Of a stretch of DNA of 64,000 bases, positions 35,053 to 48,986 are shown piece by piece. Positions within the stretch are counted from its first letter, which is position 1; every line of letters begins with the position of its first letter. Origin of the DNA: Paramacrobiotus metropolitanus (taxonomy: Eukaryota > Tardigrada > Eutardigrada > Parachela > Macrobiotidae); NCBI RefSeq assembly GCF_019649055.1, contig NW_026570234.1, forward strand, positions 434,001-498,000. Direction: 5' to 3'. A program made the position numbers and the translations under genes. Below the pieces are notes generated by a model. That model was not told where the DNA came from. It saw only the letters and a program-made list of their open reading frames with translations, and made no database searches.

Positions 35053-36376
35053 TAGTTTCTTTGCTTGTGTAAATTTTGATATCTTTTTCTTTGAAAAGTG
35101 GAAACACCGGAAATTTTATATCCAATTTGGCCACTGCAGCAACTGATCTGCAATATAACGTATGACATTTATTTAATGCAAAATTGTATCAAAGAATTAT
35201 AAATTTTGCTCTCACCGTCAGTAAATACAGATACAGATATTTGTAGCAAACCTTCACTTATAGAACTTCGTTTGCCACGCCTATCATCGGCAGGACAATT
35301 TGGGTAATGGGTTCACTTTCAGAAGATGGTGGCTGCTAGTTTGCCGCTAGGCGCTAGCCACTGGCCAGTCGCCACTCAGCCGATTATAGCGGTCACTGGC
35401 GGCCAGCACGTCGTCGAGCAGCCAGTCTGCAGAAAGAGAAGAGAGAAAATTTTCTCTTCCCAGTTTTCCGAAACCTCAGAATGGAGCCATTTCATTGCAG
35501 CCTGCACATTCTTCTTATAGCGTTAGTCGCCTAATGATGCATCGCTTTGTCTTTACCATAACGGTCGGACACACTACGCTGGCGAAATGCAGCACCTGAT
35601 CTGCTACACGAGTCAATTGTCTGTGCCGCCATACGTTTGTTTTATCTCATTACGATTTTAAAGGTTTGTTTGGTTACTACTAAAGCCAACGCTTTCTTTA
35701 TAGCCGCTTCAATACGGAATACCGCCACTGATTGTGATTAACACGGCTTTCATATTGCAAATATGAATTATTATGTACAGTGTGTATACGCCGGAACTGG
35801 TTTTGTCGTACAAGCCTTGATAGTTAACGTCCGCGCCGCTGCGTTATCCGCCATTAGATAAAACCACACTGTGCAACAGCCGCATGGCGTCATGCCTTCG
35901 CGCTGGCTAGGGTACGCAGCCGTGATTTAAATTCTTTTGGCAAGATTGTATATGACGATATATGTCGATCATCTTCTGCCTGGCGCCGCCGTTTCGTGGT
36001 CCGTCGCCGTAGCTGCATTTTGTCTACAGTTGCAACATTGTCAGTTCTCAATGGATTTTTAATCGGGCAGACAGTAGTTTCTGTTAACGTTATTGCAGAC
36101 AATTTATTACTTATACACACATTTGGACGAAGGAAAAAAGAAGGCCCCAGTTAAAATTATTACCAACCGCCTGACTGACTTGCAGCGATAACTAATAACC
36201 ATTATTATTCGTTTGTCGGTTGATCATTACTGCACAATTTCGCCTTCCCGATTCCGACGATTTCGTATGGACTGCGTGGCGCAGTTGCTCTATCAATATC
36301 ATCTATTGCCCATAATGATGCAAAGCGAATTTGTTCCGGAAATTGTTATCTGGTCACGAATACGGCTTCCTGAGCA

Positions 36377-36386
36377 TACATAAAAG
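36377..36386 (+). promoter_or_regulatory. Candidate TATA-like box for the inhibitory SMAD
   Basis: CATACATAAAAG lies about 25-30 bases before a TCAGCAG initiator-like sequence near 36400 and about 155 bases before the chosen ATG. Assigned by position and composition only. Confidence 0.3.
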
Positions 36387-36534
36387 CCTCCCTTTCCCAT
36401 CAGCAGAATAAACCGTGCGATATCGGTTTGTTTCGCTACACACCGTGTGTGCAGTGAAAATCAGGACCTGTTGCGCATTGTTGGCTGTTTGTTGTTGTTT
36501 TTTTTTTGTTCTTCTGCATCGTTTGTCGAGCTGT

Positions 36535-39500
36535 ATGTTTGCTATTCGTTATTTTAAACGCAAAATTCGTCTCCATGCATTATGGAATCTTCGAGCGAGG
36601 GAATGTACTGTGGGGTGCGATGACGAGTCGCCAATCTTGCCGCACAATATGGATGCGCATAAGAAGGTTGATGATGGTGTTTTGGACGCGGATAAGCTGA
36701 AGAAAATCTTCCAGAAATTCTGTTGTCTGCTGACTGATCATCAGCTCAAACAGCTGCACCGTGTAGTGGAAGGGAAGGGTGCCGGCTATGGCGAGTGTAT
36801 AATGTTACCGCGCATGATTACCTTGCCTGTGGCCAAATGTGCATCGCACACTGCTGCAGCGAATTCCCGAATTTCTCCTCTCTTGCTGACCAGCAAAGTG
36901 TGGCGATGGAAGGATCTGCAGGATACCGGTGAGCTCACCGTGCTGTCGCATGTCTGTCCTGGCCGTTGTGATGCACGGAGCGTGGATTATGACAGTCATA
37001 AGTGTGTGCCGGATACGATGATGTGTGCTACGGAGATTAATAATTTTCCACCGGAAATCGCCCATCATCTCCATAACACTCCATCTGATAGCCAGCTGGA
37101 ATGCTGCAATCCGTACCACTGGGCCCGGCAAACAGGTAAGATTGATAGGCTAAGTGTTTATACTACTGGCGTAAGAGTGTGTCACGGTTATATTTTAATG
37201 CCGATCGGAAATGTATCGGAAATTTAGAATCTTTTACAACTCGATCATTTCGATGGTTTATGGGAGTATTGGGCCGTTGCATACGAAGCTTATGTGTGCG
37301 TTAACATTTGCGACATGATAACACAGTAGTTAGAGCACGTCGAGCACTCAATGTACCGTAAATCCTGTGGGTGAATCATCTGGGTTCGGAAAGCGACACA
37401 GCGGATCAAAACATTTTTTTCTGGAGGTCAAAGTCGTATCTCGCATTTTAAAAACAGTGCTACTATTACTACTACCGAAATGATACATGAAATTTGTTGC
37501 TCCTGTGGCTATCACGTACCTAGTTTGTATCGCTTAGACAGTGGAATCTAATAACAACAGAAATTGCGCAATCCTTTATATTGGGAGCTTTGTTTCATCT
37601 TAAATTGGGCATATCATATGTAGACGCGTACTCGTACTTAAGAGGTTTACAATAAAGCAGAATATCGTCGACTTTTCGGTTGCATTTATTTGTGGAAGGT
37701 AGACAATGAAATCTCGCTAACTCGTATTATAACGGCTGTTAACAGCGCGAAAACTTTATACTGGCATTTTTCTTGGAAAATTTTTCGCTTCAAGCATTCG
37801 TTAATCAGACAGATTGTTTTTGAGACGTGTCGTTTTACTATTCATATTTAGCCTAATTTATGAAAGGGCTATTCCGGCTCCCTGCTGCGTCAGATTTTTA
37901 TAGCCATTATTCTTTTAGCGTACGAAACAATCACAGTAAATAATTAATAAATAAATTTATTTTAAGTCAGGTAAAATGATAGCATGGCTCTGTTTGCAGT
38001 GATAAACTGTGTTAGTTTATGTTTTAAGTTTTACTATTGTTTGTAACGAAGTGTACTTCAAAACTGTAGGTTAAATTATACGTCTTCGTTTTTTATTACG
38101 CCCAAAAAGTGTCTAGATGCTGTAGTAAAGTTTTCTACCGGTTAATCGTTTTTATTCGTGTATTAAAATATAGAGCATTCTGATTACAACTTGATTTAAG
38201 GAAAATGTAATTCCAGTTCGTTCACGGTTTCCGGTTTGTAAACTAGTGCTTTTTTTAGTTCTGATAATTACTTCAGCATTCAGTGTTGATTAATAAAGCA
38301 AGGTATTTTACGATTAATCAAGTATCTGCTTCGCTTTATCCAGGTTGTTTTGTAGCAGCTGCATGTCTAGACAGTGGCGTGCGTTGGCAGCCACAGATCC
38401 CTTGGTGTCCGGCGTCACAGGAACAGGTGATTTTGAGTCGACGTGGTCAGCCTGCAGAGCCGCTTGATCGATGTTGATTTCAGAATATAAATATACTTTT
38501 CGCTAGTATTTTGATTTGCCCTGACGCCGCAGAGCTCACTTACAGTGTACATAATGAAAATTATTTGTATGTCATGATTGTCATCTAATTTTTGATGTTT
38601 TTTAGCTCCTAACAAAAGGAGTTTACTTAAGCGTTTTAAAAGGAAGCAGTGAATTTGCTTTTAAATTAGACTATTTGTTGCATGTATCTCCACCATTTAT
38701 GAAAATTGTTACATCTTGCAAAAAATAGTTAGTATTAGTTTCTTAGCCGGTTATCCTCAAAAGAAAATGAATGTTTTTTTCTGTGCAGAATGTTCATTTC
38801 TTATATCTGTGTCCACTTTAACGCCTGTGCGAAGGTTTCTTATCGGACATGAATTCAGCACATTTACATGGATGAACATCGAAATTGTAAAAAAGTAGAG
38901 AAGTTAAGTGTGGTTTTATTTGGCAGATACAAATAAATTCATAATCCATGTACTTTGTACCCTAGCGCACGCGACGCATATCATCGCTTGTGGCCGTGTG
39001 TGGCGACTGTTGATTGTGTGAGAGACAAATCGATCAGACATTGCACGACGGGGTCGACGACAGAAACTGAGAAACCGACTAGTTTATCATTGGTGTCGGC
39101 GCCATTACCATCCTGCGGGATGAGCCCAAGAGTTTTATAAGTGGTCACACGGCAAAAAAGTTGTCCCTGCCGTCAGCTGGCGCCCAGTGCCGGCATGGCG
39201 TACACTCTGCTTTGGGGACGATGTATCGTTATAATAATTTGTAGAGCGACAGTGGGAAGTTGTTTCGCGGGTGTTTGTATGATATGCCATACCTGATTAT
39301 TAATAATAAACCCGGCTTGCGCAGTGTAACAGTAGTGTTCGAGTTATTAGTGCATCCGCGCCTTGCCGGTGCCACTTGTCAACAAGACGCGTTCCACAAT
39401 TTACAACGTCGCTTACGCGACGTCAAAGCCCCGGCTCGTTTCTCGCCCATCGGACTGGCTGGCGTCTTGCGATATGTTGGTCTGATTGTCTTTCATAATA

Positions 39501-41203
39501 ATGAGCTGATCTGTATGCAATATTATATATATGCTGTAAACTCTGACCACAAACCGCAAATTTTTAATATGGCACCGTCGGGAAATTGGCGACGAGAAGA
39601 CAGTGCGATAGACTGATAGTCGACTGCCCTCGGTAGACTGCGACAGTCGCCTAAAATTCCGGTGGCAGTTGTATGTTTACTCAGTAACTGCTCTGTTGCA
39701 GCGGAAGTGACCTTGTAGTTTGCCATACTCCGGTATATGCAAATTCGGCGGGGCTGTGCAGTATTCGTATCAGCGGAAGTCTTTAGATGTTGTTACTTGG
39801 GCACAGTACGATAGAAGGGCGCTTTCACACTTCATTTACAGAGTGATTTGCTAACTAGGATAGTCGCCGAAAACCGTTATCTGCGCCGGCGCTAATCGCT
39901 ATCGGTTATTATGTTTGATTTTCTTTAATCATTAAGTTCTTTAATAACCGTACTTATCGCTAATCATCAATAATTTTCGTGTCGAGTGAAGCCGGTTTCA
40001 AATCGTGATTTTTCACAGAACTGCCACCATCTGCTTCCTATCACTTGGAGAAATCCGAACAAGCCTTGCTAGATCTTCTTCCTAGTCAGTTCGAGGGTTC
40101 GACAAATGCTATGACAGCTGGTGGAAAAGGTACGGCTCTTAAATTGCTCGCTAATTTTAATTCAACTTAATAACATCCTTTCAAATGATGATTCCAGCGC
40201 AGATATGAGCGCGTGCGTAGAATTTATACGGAAGTATCCACTTATTTTAGCAGATTTTTTGTTTCCTGGTTGATTATTTCTGATGTATTTACAAGTTTTG
40301 ATATCTTGTTAGATGGAATATTTTCCCTTGCTTACAGAGTATGATGCAACGATGGTAAATGAAACCCAAATATGCAGCACAGAAACGCGAATCTCTTATG
40401 AGTTCGGAGGACAGCCGAGTATCGGTAAGAAAATTAGCGCTTTACAGTGTGGCTGTAACAGTTCGCAGTAAATCTTTGAAATTTCATCAGTTTAGTTAAG
40501 AAAACAGTTTAAACGGATTCTGTTATTAAATACTTGCTTGTCGTCTGCAGATACGAGCGTGGCCTTGCTGGACATTGATAAACAACCGCTTCCCGGCGGA
40601 GCCTACATCAATCCTTCTTCTGTACATACCGGTCAACACCACTGGTGTTCCGTAAAGTACTGGGAAGAAGGCAGGCATGAGAGTAAACAAGTATTTCGAG
40701 TGGTACATCCGGTGTTGAATGTTTTTAATGGAGCGACTGCGGCGGCTGTGCCCGATCAAGTCGGTCTATCATTAGAAGCACTCGGCACTCCCAGCGGTCA
40801 ACGGAGCGGCAAAACTCTCAAACTACGCCAGCGCATCGGTCTCGGCTTCTGTCTTATCCGGGATGAGCGCCGGCGGACGATCAGTATCTACAATCGTACC
40901 ACAGATCTCCCGTTGTTTGTGTCCTCACGCTATTTGGAGTCGAAGCAGGCGGAACAGCCGAAGAGAAGCGCTAAAGTCCTACCGGGATACTCAGTCACAG
41001 CTTTCGATCTGGATTATAAAGATTTCTCCTCAGCAGCAGTGGGCGCGCCGTCATGTGATGTTCCTAATGTAACCAAGTGTAGCAGTATTTTTGTTAGTTT
41101 CGGCAAGGGTTTTGGGCTGGGTTATTCGCGTGTCACGGCCGTAAATTGCCCGTGCATGGTGGAGATTTGTCTAGATAATTTATCGCGCAAGCGTCCTCGG
41201 TGA
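36535..41203 (+). CDS. SMAD6/7: Inhibitory SMAD (SMAD6/7 type, Dad orthologue)
   Basis: Exons 36535-37135, 40019-40129, 40338-40424 and 40551-41203 join in phase to 483 aa (SMAD6 496, SMAD7 426). The N-terminus MFAIRYFKRKIRLHALW resembles vertebrate SMAD7 (MF then basic), which supports this start. A divergent MH1 domain has LLTDHQLKQLHRVVEGKG, LTSKVWRWKDLQDTGEL and CCNPYHW, including zinc-ligand Cys/His. The MH2 domain starts HHWCSVKYWEE and contains RQRIGLGFCLIRDE, TISIYNRTTDLPLFVSS, VLPGYSVTAFDLDY and FGKGFGLGYSR (L3 loop). It ends without a C-terminal SSxS, so it cannot be a receptor substrate. I-SMADs bind type I receptors and block TGF-beta/BMP signalling. The linker has LPPSASY where vertebrates have a PPxY Smurf-binding motif. 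Confidence 0.92.
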
Positions 41204-42706
41204 TTTTTATGGCTGGACGGAAATGAGCAAGATTTCCATCGGAGTGTGGATAAGTGGTGTTACGCGGGTGTTTGGTCCGTTGGAAACTTAGTATTCCGTC
41301 CTAATTGTGAGGTTGGGAGAAAATGATGCATTTTTCGTTTGCTGCCAAGATTAACACTACTTACGTTGACTGATGTTATGGTGACGTTTTGGATTGACAC
41401 GTTCCTGAACATGTATGAAGGACACGGAAATGTGTGCGTGTGTACTCCAGAGGTTATTAAATTAAACTGTTTCGATCGGCTTTGATTTCGATACATCGGC
41501 GATGGACTATCAGTACTGTCAACTAACCGTAAGATGTGTATACATAACCTATGGCAAGAAAATGAAAGTCGACAGTATTTGACGGGTTCTGACGAAATGA
41601 TCTTTTGTCGATAGTACGCCAGCATCGTATACACATGCATGCAGTTGTACACCGGTGCAACCTTTTCCACTGATAAAAAGGTTTAACATTTGTTAGACAC
41701 TTGAACTGAGTTGCTTACTTCTGCTCGGACGATGCTTTGCCATCAAAGATAAATATACGTACATAAAAAGTAATTTGTATGTACACATTATAATAAATTA
41801 TTTAACACACCTTTATTTTGTGGAAATCAGCATCAAGGGACACAGTAAACACATAGAAACAGAACTTCAGTAACCGTCTTTAACTGTACGGGCGACATGC
41901 AACTGCAAGTGATGCAACAATCGTAGGAAGTACTAACCATAAGAACCTGCTATTCACAAAAGCCACAATAAACTTTGCATGTCATCCGCGACTGCCTAAA
42001 ATCTATTACCACCGCTGCCTGGCGGCGTAAACATGACAGCAAGAGATAAATGGTGTCTCGCAGTAATGAAGTGGCCAGCCGCCGCGACAAATTTGATATA
42101 AAAATATAAACAAGCATTGGTGCCCATCCGTTGACCGTTGTTGTCGAAAATTTGTTGTCAAAAGATTTTATGAAAACATTCAAGACTTCGAACCACAGTA
42201 TACAAATCAACGGCCGAAAGAGCCACATCTACGACTGCAATTGAGTATTGGGTGTGTATTGTGTAAGCAGTATAAAGACAAATGGCTTTATCATGGTACT
42301 CCAAGCGCTTATACCAAGCACTTCCGGGGTGCGAGACTGATTGTAAGGATATTACGAGGATAATGACAATCCCTATAAGAGTACGGCGATTTACAAAATA
42401 TTAATAACTTAATAACGCAGTCCGTATAAAAAGGGGGGGGGCGCTTAAATCGAGAACAACCGGCAAAACGGGTACGTCAAGAAATTTGTTTAGTAAGTAC
42501 TGTAACAAATTAGTATTCTTTTTTGTTGCAATTACAACCAGCGAAACTCATAACGATGGTTTTCCGTTTGAAAACAATCACTCAACGGCACGACAAATAC
42601 CAGAAGAACCAAAAACAATCTCGTATAAATGGAAAAAAATTAATTTGTATGTGCTGAACGGATAGCTTAAAATCGAACATCATCAGCATAGAAAAGCGTC
42701 AGAGAG
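41204..42706. other. Convergent 3' flanks of I-SMAD and dymeclin
   Basis: 1.5 kb, no supported gene. Short frames (for example 41260-41670 and 41950-42228, both minus) show no recognisable domain. A run of G lies near 42436. Confidence 0.5.
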
Positions 42707-45700
42707 TTAAACAGCTGCCGGCTCTTCGGCAGGAACCGGCTGCACAGCCGGCACCGTTGCCGCTGCTTCCTCACCGGCACCAGCTATCACTGCCTCATCC
42801 AGATCATCATCCGCCACGTTCAGCGCATTAAATATGCAGATTTTCTCTGCATTCCAGAAAATAGTCGATCCGCCGTAGACCAACGTCCAACAGTACGGCA
42901 GGAAGAACTCTTCGGGGTGCTCCTCTTCCACGTAGCGAAATTTCAGATTGGGTAGCTTCTTCAAACGCTGCGTGCTGAAGCTAACCGACTGTTGTTTGAT
43001 AATATCCAGCACCTGCTCCACCGTCATATTCGTGTCGTTTTTATCCAGTTTGGATGCGAAGTGCACGATTACCTGTAGCGCCATCAACAAACGACATTAT
43101 TTACCCATGCCGAAATCAATATTATCTTGTAACATTTTATGTCACTTAATCAGACGGGCGATAGCTATGTCGGTGCTTTGATCTGCTCATACCGTCTCAA
43201 TATTGTGGACGACCTCTTGAAAATTTGGATACGAGCGGAAACGCTCAAACAAATTTCGCTTGTACAGGAGCGAATGAATCAGGTTGGCATTGCTTGATAA
43301 CTCATAAAATAATACGCCGTTAATAATTTCCAATATCATGCGTAGGACTTCTTCATGAATGGACAATTCAAGTGTCTGCAAATAATGGATGGGTTGAGTA
43401 GCACACTTCCGTACAGGTGTATTCAATGGATGCCAGATTTACACGTAAAAACTACTAGGGGACCAAATGAAATAAAAATCGAGCGAATTCGTGGAGGTAT
43501 ACGCTGCGCGAAACGTAAATACTCGGAATGCAATACGAAAAATTATTAACCACTCACCAGATCTGGATTGACACTCTCTTGTTCCACTTTTTCCGACCAC
43601 TGTCGATAGTCTTCTCCTAGTTTTCGGTGTCTTTTAGAAAGCTGCTCGAACAAAGTAATCAGTCGCTGGCATGCGAGGACATGCAAATTTTTGGTATCAG
43701 CAGCCATATTGGCCAGAGCGGCTAAGCAGTTGTTATGCAGATATTTGTCCTTGATTTTCGTGATGTTCATTTGGATAACTCGTGTTACCACCAGCACGAT
43801 CAAGCTTCCGAGTGGCATTGGTGGTAATGCACGCTCCTTGTACCACCGGATGTTCTTTACTTGCTACAAAAGCGAAAGAAAAATTAAATAACAAATAATC
43901 AATCGCGGAAACGACAACTTACGATTTCATGGATAGTTTTGGTAAAAAACTCATCTTCACTTAGAATTAGGAGGATAATCAGCAACATGTAGACATGATG
44001 GGAACTGGCGGCCGGCGCATTATACAGCAGCTCCAATAAAGGCAAGATCAAAAGGTCGATGTTGGTTTTCGACAAGATATACACATTGAAGTCCCGGTTA
44101 CGATGCAGTAAACAATAAAACAAAAGAGAGACTTCTTCGCGGCGTAACTGCTGACAAACACGGCTGTAGATCTGAGAAAACGGTAGCGCGTGTGTGCTGT
44201 TAGAAGCGTAGGCCGGATCTGTGAACAAAAGGATTCACTGTATTAATAACAACTGGTCCGTATTAATAACAGGTGCTCATTTGAGAGAAGAAAATTTGAA
44301 AATTCTTACATCATCAGCATACCGATTCATTGTCATTCTTCATGCATAAAAAACAAAAACGTATTTTTCGCTTACCCTCAGAATTTCCAAAGGAAAATAA
44401 AGCTTTTCGAATGGGATTCTCTGGAAGTCCATTATTGTTACTTAATAACAAAACCAAGAATACCGACTGTAGGGCCATAATGGATTCGGGCTCAGGTGGA
44501 TATCGATAATTCTTCAAAGTTAGGACGTTCCATATTCCCGCTATGAGAAAATAACATGAGTGATAACCTCTTTCCTGTTTAAAACAGCGATATGTCACAC
44601 TTACACGCGAGTCCCAGAACGATACTTCCATGCAGATTGCTCTGTAACAGATATCCTGGCGCTTTTGGTTGCTGAATAAAATTCGTTATTAAGCGCGACA
44701 CTAATCCGTTCGCGGAAGGACTCCTAAAAACCAATCAATGACATAGAATACACTTTAAAAACCAGAAAGCACAGAACAAAGCGCTACATTATTCTGTATC
44801 ATCGAAACAGACACTTACAGCTGTTCTCCCAACAGCATGTCGCAAATTGGCGAAACCGCGTCAATATCCGGTCGGTAAATTCTCACCGACAACAAAACAA
44901 TCAGGGAGTTAATGGCTTCCATCTCGTAAAGGTAGAAGGGATCGCTACAACCAAAAAACGTTCACATAAAATGGTATTCCTTCAATTTACCAGGATGGAA
45001 AGGAAGATACGATTCAAAAAGTGTCCCGAGTTTTTACAAAAACATAGCATAAACATTACTATTGCCCCACAAACCAGATTTTGCTTACCTAACCGGAGAC
45101 TTAATCAGAATATCGACAACGGCCGATACGTAAGCACTAATCACAGAGGCTGAACCGACAGTACTGGCCACTGGCCCGTTTCCGTTGTGATCGCCGCCAT
45201 CACCGTTCACCGCGCGCGGTAAGTTGGTGCGACTCTGATCATCTCCGTTAACAGCGGGAGGCGTGACGGACCGCTCAAAGGCTTTAACCAGATCCTTCTC
45301 ATCCAGATTCTGAATGAAATACTTGCAGATAAAACGTATCAAGAACATTACGTTCGAGAGCGGCCAGTTGAAGGTTCTGCAAGAGAGAAAACACAATGTA
45401 AGCAGTTTTTGATTTATCCTGCTACGATTTGATAAGCAACAGCCACGTAATCGCCACAAACACATAAAATGTGTAAACCAGCAAACGACTGCACTTGAAA
45501 CGGAAACCAAGAAAGGAAACTGTCAAAAACATAGCAATTCCGCAATTCACATATTTAGCAAAAAAAAAATACTGCAGTGTAGCCACTGTACTACGATTGT
45601 CCACTTGATACTTCAATTCATACTTTTCCAGGCCGACTTGCATCTGAGCGTCTTTCAGCGCAACGAATTTCCTGACCAACGTGGAGAAATTTCCCGTTGA

Positions 45701-46063
45701 CTCTTCATTGACGATGAAGTCCTTAAGCAAAGATTGCACCGCTTCTTCGATTGTTTTGTAATCTTGGCTGCAATGAAAAGAACGGCTTCGTCAGAGTTAC
45801 CTCCTATCATTGTAAGCCCTAACGAATCCAAAATAGTAAAAAGTAAAAACCGCACCAGCGACTTCAAAAAATGACACATTCGAAAATCATACTGCTAACA
45901 TAAGTCGTAACAATTTTGCGCACCTGTTCATGGGGGGATAAAATTTGAAAGACAACATCTTATCCCAAAACTCATCATCCATCGCCACCGTTTCGGGGCC
46001 TACAAGTCGTTGTAGGAAAGCATTCTCAGGCAAGTCCTTCACGCTGCTGCTGGAATTCCCCAT
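42707..46063 (-). CDS. DYM: Dymeclin
   Basis: Ten exons join in phase to 710 aa (human DYM 669): 46063-45924, 45767-45624, 45376-45089, 44944-44819, 44723-44605, 44540-44376, 44218-43923, 43863-43558, 43375-43193 and 43072-42707. Landmarks along the family: MGNSSSSVKDLPENAFLQRL with a Gly2 myristoylation site as in other dymeclins, DDEFWDKMLSFKF, SGIWNVLTL, SSHHVYMLLIILLILSEDEF, TKIKDKYLHNNCLAALANMA, EEVLRMILEIINGVL, LLYKRNLFERFRSYPNFQ and KFRYVEEEHPEEFFLPY. Dymeclin is a peripheral Golgi/ER-associated protein needed for normal secretory trafficking; human mutations cause Dyggve-Melchior-Clausen dysplasia. The C-terminal tail of about 40 residues is Ala/Glu/Pro rich and lineage specific. The exon 2 donor (gtatga at 45623) was chosen by phase. 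Confidence 0.93.
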
Positions 46064-47321
46064 TGTGCTTCAAGATTCCGACAAATGAAAAGTTACAGCG
46101 AGTCCGTGAACAGAAGAAGCCAGCAGTCCAAATTCGAAAATGAAAGGAAAATGACAATATGATAGCAGATAGACAGACACTTTGTAAGCAAGCGCGCACA
46201 CACGCAGAAAAAAATCAATCCGGAATGGAAATATCAACGATCGTTATCTTTGAACGCAGATAATTGCATCTACATGCCAGAAATCAAGTGCTTTTGTAAA
46301 GCACAGCAAAAATTGTTTTCTTTTTATCATAATACTGCAATATTTTATCTAGAAAATTTTAGCTTTAAATTTTAATTATGACTATTTTGCTACTCTAAAA
46401 TAACATCGCGCTTTTGAGTCTTGACTCTTCACCGAGTTCGCTTACGTGGACGCTGTTTCTTTGGTGCGCCGATAGAGCCATATGGCCACTTTTAAACGCC
46501 TTCTCGGGGCGGAAAAACATGGTATTGGAGCCAATCTGTACTTGATAAAATTTAATACTAGTATCCTGGTGACCTTCGTTGGCCGGCAGGCCCGGCACCA
46601 AGAGTTACAACGGGAAAGGATAGAGAGAACGGAAAATGTCAAACAGAGCTGCACTGTAAACTGTACGAACTGGTCAATAATTCGTGACGGGTGTTGCGTA
46701 AAGCATAGCGTGCAAGCCGGTCAGCAACGTCTGCAAGATATCAGCGGCAAATACGGCAATAACGTTAACAGCTATTAATGAGTACTGCTTTCTGGAACGA
46801 CCATATTCTTTTCGCAGCTGCCACGCAGCAACCTCGAAACTCACGGAGCGTTAGGGATCTTTAAAAGTTTTTTAGATCGCAAAAGTTTGAACAGACAGGA
46901 GAAGCGCAATCGACATGTTTTGTTTTTCGTAAAAGCGTTGTATATTAGCGTTGCTGTTGTTCGCGACATCGGGGGGGGGCGTTTTGGACGACACCTTGCA
47001 TGCTTTAATCAGTCCGGAAAATCCAAGGATTTCTATTAATTTATTGTTAGTACCGTATTTGTTCACAATTATTGCACTACAAGTAATTTTATCACACGAA
47101 CAGAAAACCGTTTTCCGAAGCGTACGTGAATCTGGTGCAGTGTGACCTTAGACAATAAAAATCAAGACTGATATTTGCCGTAACTGACCTCTTCGAAATC
47201 ACAATTCTGTACTGTGTAGGATGAAATAAACTTGCGTTGAAGAATTATAATCACACATACATCTACTGTGCTTATATAACGGAAAACAATGAAACAATCA
47301 TCCGCGGCAGATACACCCCAA
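46064..47321. other. Upstream of dymeclin to the retrotransposon fragment
   Basis: No supported gene. A 98-codon plus-strand frame at 46482-46778 has no recognisable motif. A poly-G run lies near 46971. Confidence 0.45.
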
Positions 47322-48104
47322 TCACAACAAGAAAAATTCTTCTATACTGTCCTGCTCGGGAATCGTGCCCATAACGCATATCGCATTCCCGCGCTGTATC
47401 TGTATAGACAAACGCTGCCGAAAAAACTCTTTGGCGCGTTTCTGGCCAGTGGCAGATATTAGGCAGCTTCCAACCTTATCCACAAGTTTCTTAGTGCCAC
47501 CGCTCCACGGTCCGTGAATCTCAAACGCCGCCGCAACGAAATCGTATCGTGGCATCAGCCAGCTGTGCTTCGATAACTTTCCCCTTTCGGCTTGCTCCGC
47601 TGCGGCTCCAGCATTCACGGAGGTGCGATCAATATAGGAGGCCGCGAGTGTGTCAACGCAGGTAACATCTACGGCCAGTGGTTTACCTCGTGCCCATGGT
47701 ACTAGAGTGATGACGTCCGGCCTTTTGTTATCTTTACCCGACAGGCCCTTTGGCTCCATTCTGGCTGGAAAGCCCGCTGTCTTAAGGCCCCGGGCGATCT
47801 CACCGGTAATACCGTCGTGCCTTGGCAGTCTTCCTGCTGAGCGCTTGCAGCGAAGTCCATGCCGGCCAAACTCATCAACTTGCATGCCGCATACGCAAAC
47901 GTGAGGAGTAACAATAGGCGCTCTTAACCGTAAAGCGACGCTGATTCGGAAGGCCGTGTTGTCCAGTAGGTTTCCGAGACATGCAGCGGGAAGCGCGTGA
48001 ATCCATATACCAGATTCGGGTACTGATACAGCTTTGAGATGCGCGACCTGGTCCAGTGATCCACGCAATTGGGTTAATTCGGAGAAAGTCGCAAGTGTAG
48101 CCAC
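47322..48104 (-). mobile_element. 5'-truncated non-LTR retrotransposon ORF (C-terminal zinc knuckle and endonuclease-like region)
   Basis: An intact 260-codon frame on the minus strand. It carries CVCGMQVDEFGRHGLRC, a CxC...H...C zinc-knuckle motif found just after the reverse transcriptase of several LINE-like families. RPDVITLVPWARGKPLAVDV follows, a PD-(D/E)xK-type restriction-like endonuclease signature. It is consistent with the C-terminal end of a LINE whose RT part was lost by 5' truncation. No reverse-transcriptase motifs are seen upstream within the window. Local codon use is GC-richer than the flanks, in keeping with recent insertion. The exact clade cannot be set by eye. Confidence 0.7.
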
Positions 48105-48986
48105 AAGTGTACTGTGTAGGTTTTATATTAAGTCCGTCCCGTATGTACAAAGCAACGGTTTTTAATAGAACATTTTAGGTGGACCTGAGTTGCAGTAGTT
48201 GCACAATTTGAGGTAGAATTGGCTACCCGTTTTCAAGAATGATTTAAAAAACATATTCCAAAGTGGTTCATCTTGTTGGACTCGCAATTAATAACGTTAG
48301 CGATTTGATGATTTTGTATCCATACTACGATTAACTAGTTCAGCGCTTACAATGTTAGTAATTCGGCAAAATCTGCGTAATATTGTCCTTTAACCTTCAG
48401 TGAATGCAAGATTAAATACGGCTAATGACGATGGAGATCGTGAAGCTTTCGTCGGCAACATTAGCGTTCCGTCATAAGTAACCAGATTCAAGTGTACAGA
48501 CATCAGCAATACCCACATAAATATTGTAAACGTCCATATATGTTTACTTCCGTCAAGGTTGCAGGCGACGTAATGCGAAAAAAAATTGTTAGAAGCACAG
48601 GCATTAGCGCGGTGACTACCGATTGTATTAGTCGCTAATATTCAATCACTATGTGCAAGTACCTAAATGTAAAGTTTCATGTGCAACTGGTTTAACAGCT
48701 GACCATTCAGGGACAACACGATAGTCGTATATCTCAAGCGGCAAGTATATACGGCTGCATGCATAAGCAGCTTCAATTGCCCAGTGTGACGGAATGGTCG
48801 CACACAACATTGTAATAGGATAGCCGAAATAAATAGTGCCACCCCGCCACTTCAATGTCTAACACATATATAAAAACGAGATTTTTTTGTTGAAAAGATT
48901 GGCTTTGTTTCATTTGTTTTCTCACATCGCGCCGGTTCATTGTATTGTGTATTGAAAAGGAATGTATAGTTGGGAATAATATCGGT
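48105..48986. other. Intergenic region before the mucin-like gene
   Basis: AT-rich, no gene seen. Contains the 5' truncation point of the retrotransposon fragment and the promoter side of the mucin-like gene. Confidence 0.45.

Larger units (their letters stand above)
33880..36534. other. Divergent intergenic region between NAGK and the inhibitory SMAD
   Basis: 2.65 kb without a supported gene. It holds a TATACATA microrepeat (34208-34262), a 99-bp-spaced direct duplication (34881-35052), GC-richer sequence at 35320-35420 and 35820-36010 with unsupported short frames, and the presumed I-SMAD promoter at its right end. Confidence 0.5.

Noticed and set aside
35326..35520. Plus-strand ORF of 64 codons
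   Set aside because: No recognisable domain and no supporting splice or start context.
46482..46778. 98-codon plus-strand ORF upstream of dymeclin
   Set aside because: No motif, no splice context and unremarkable composition.
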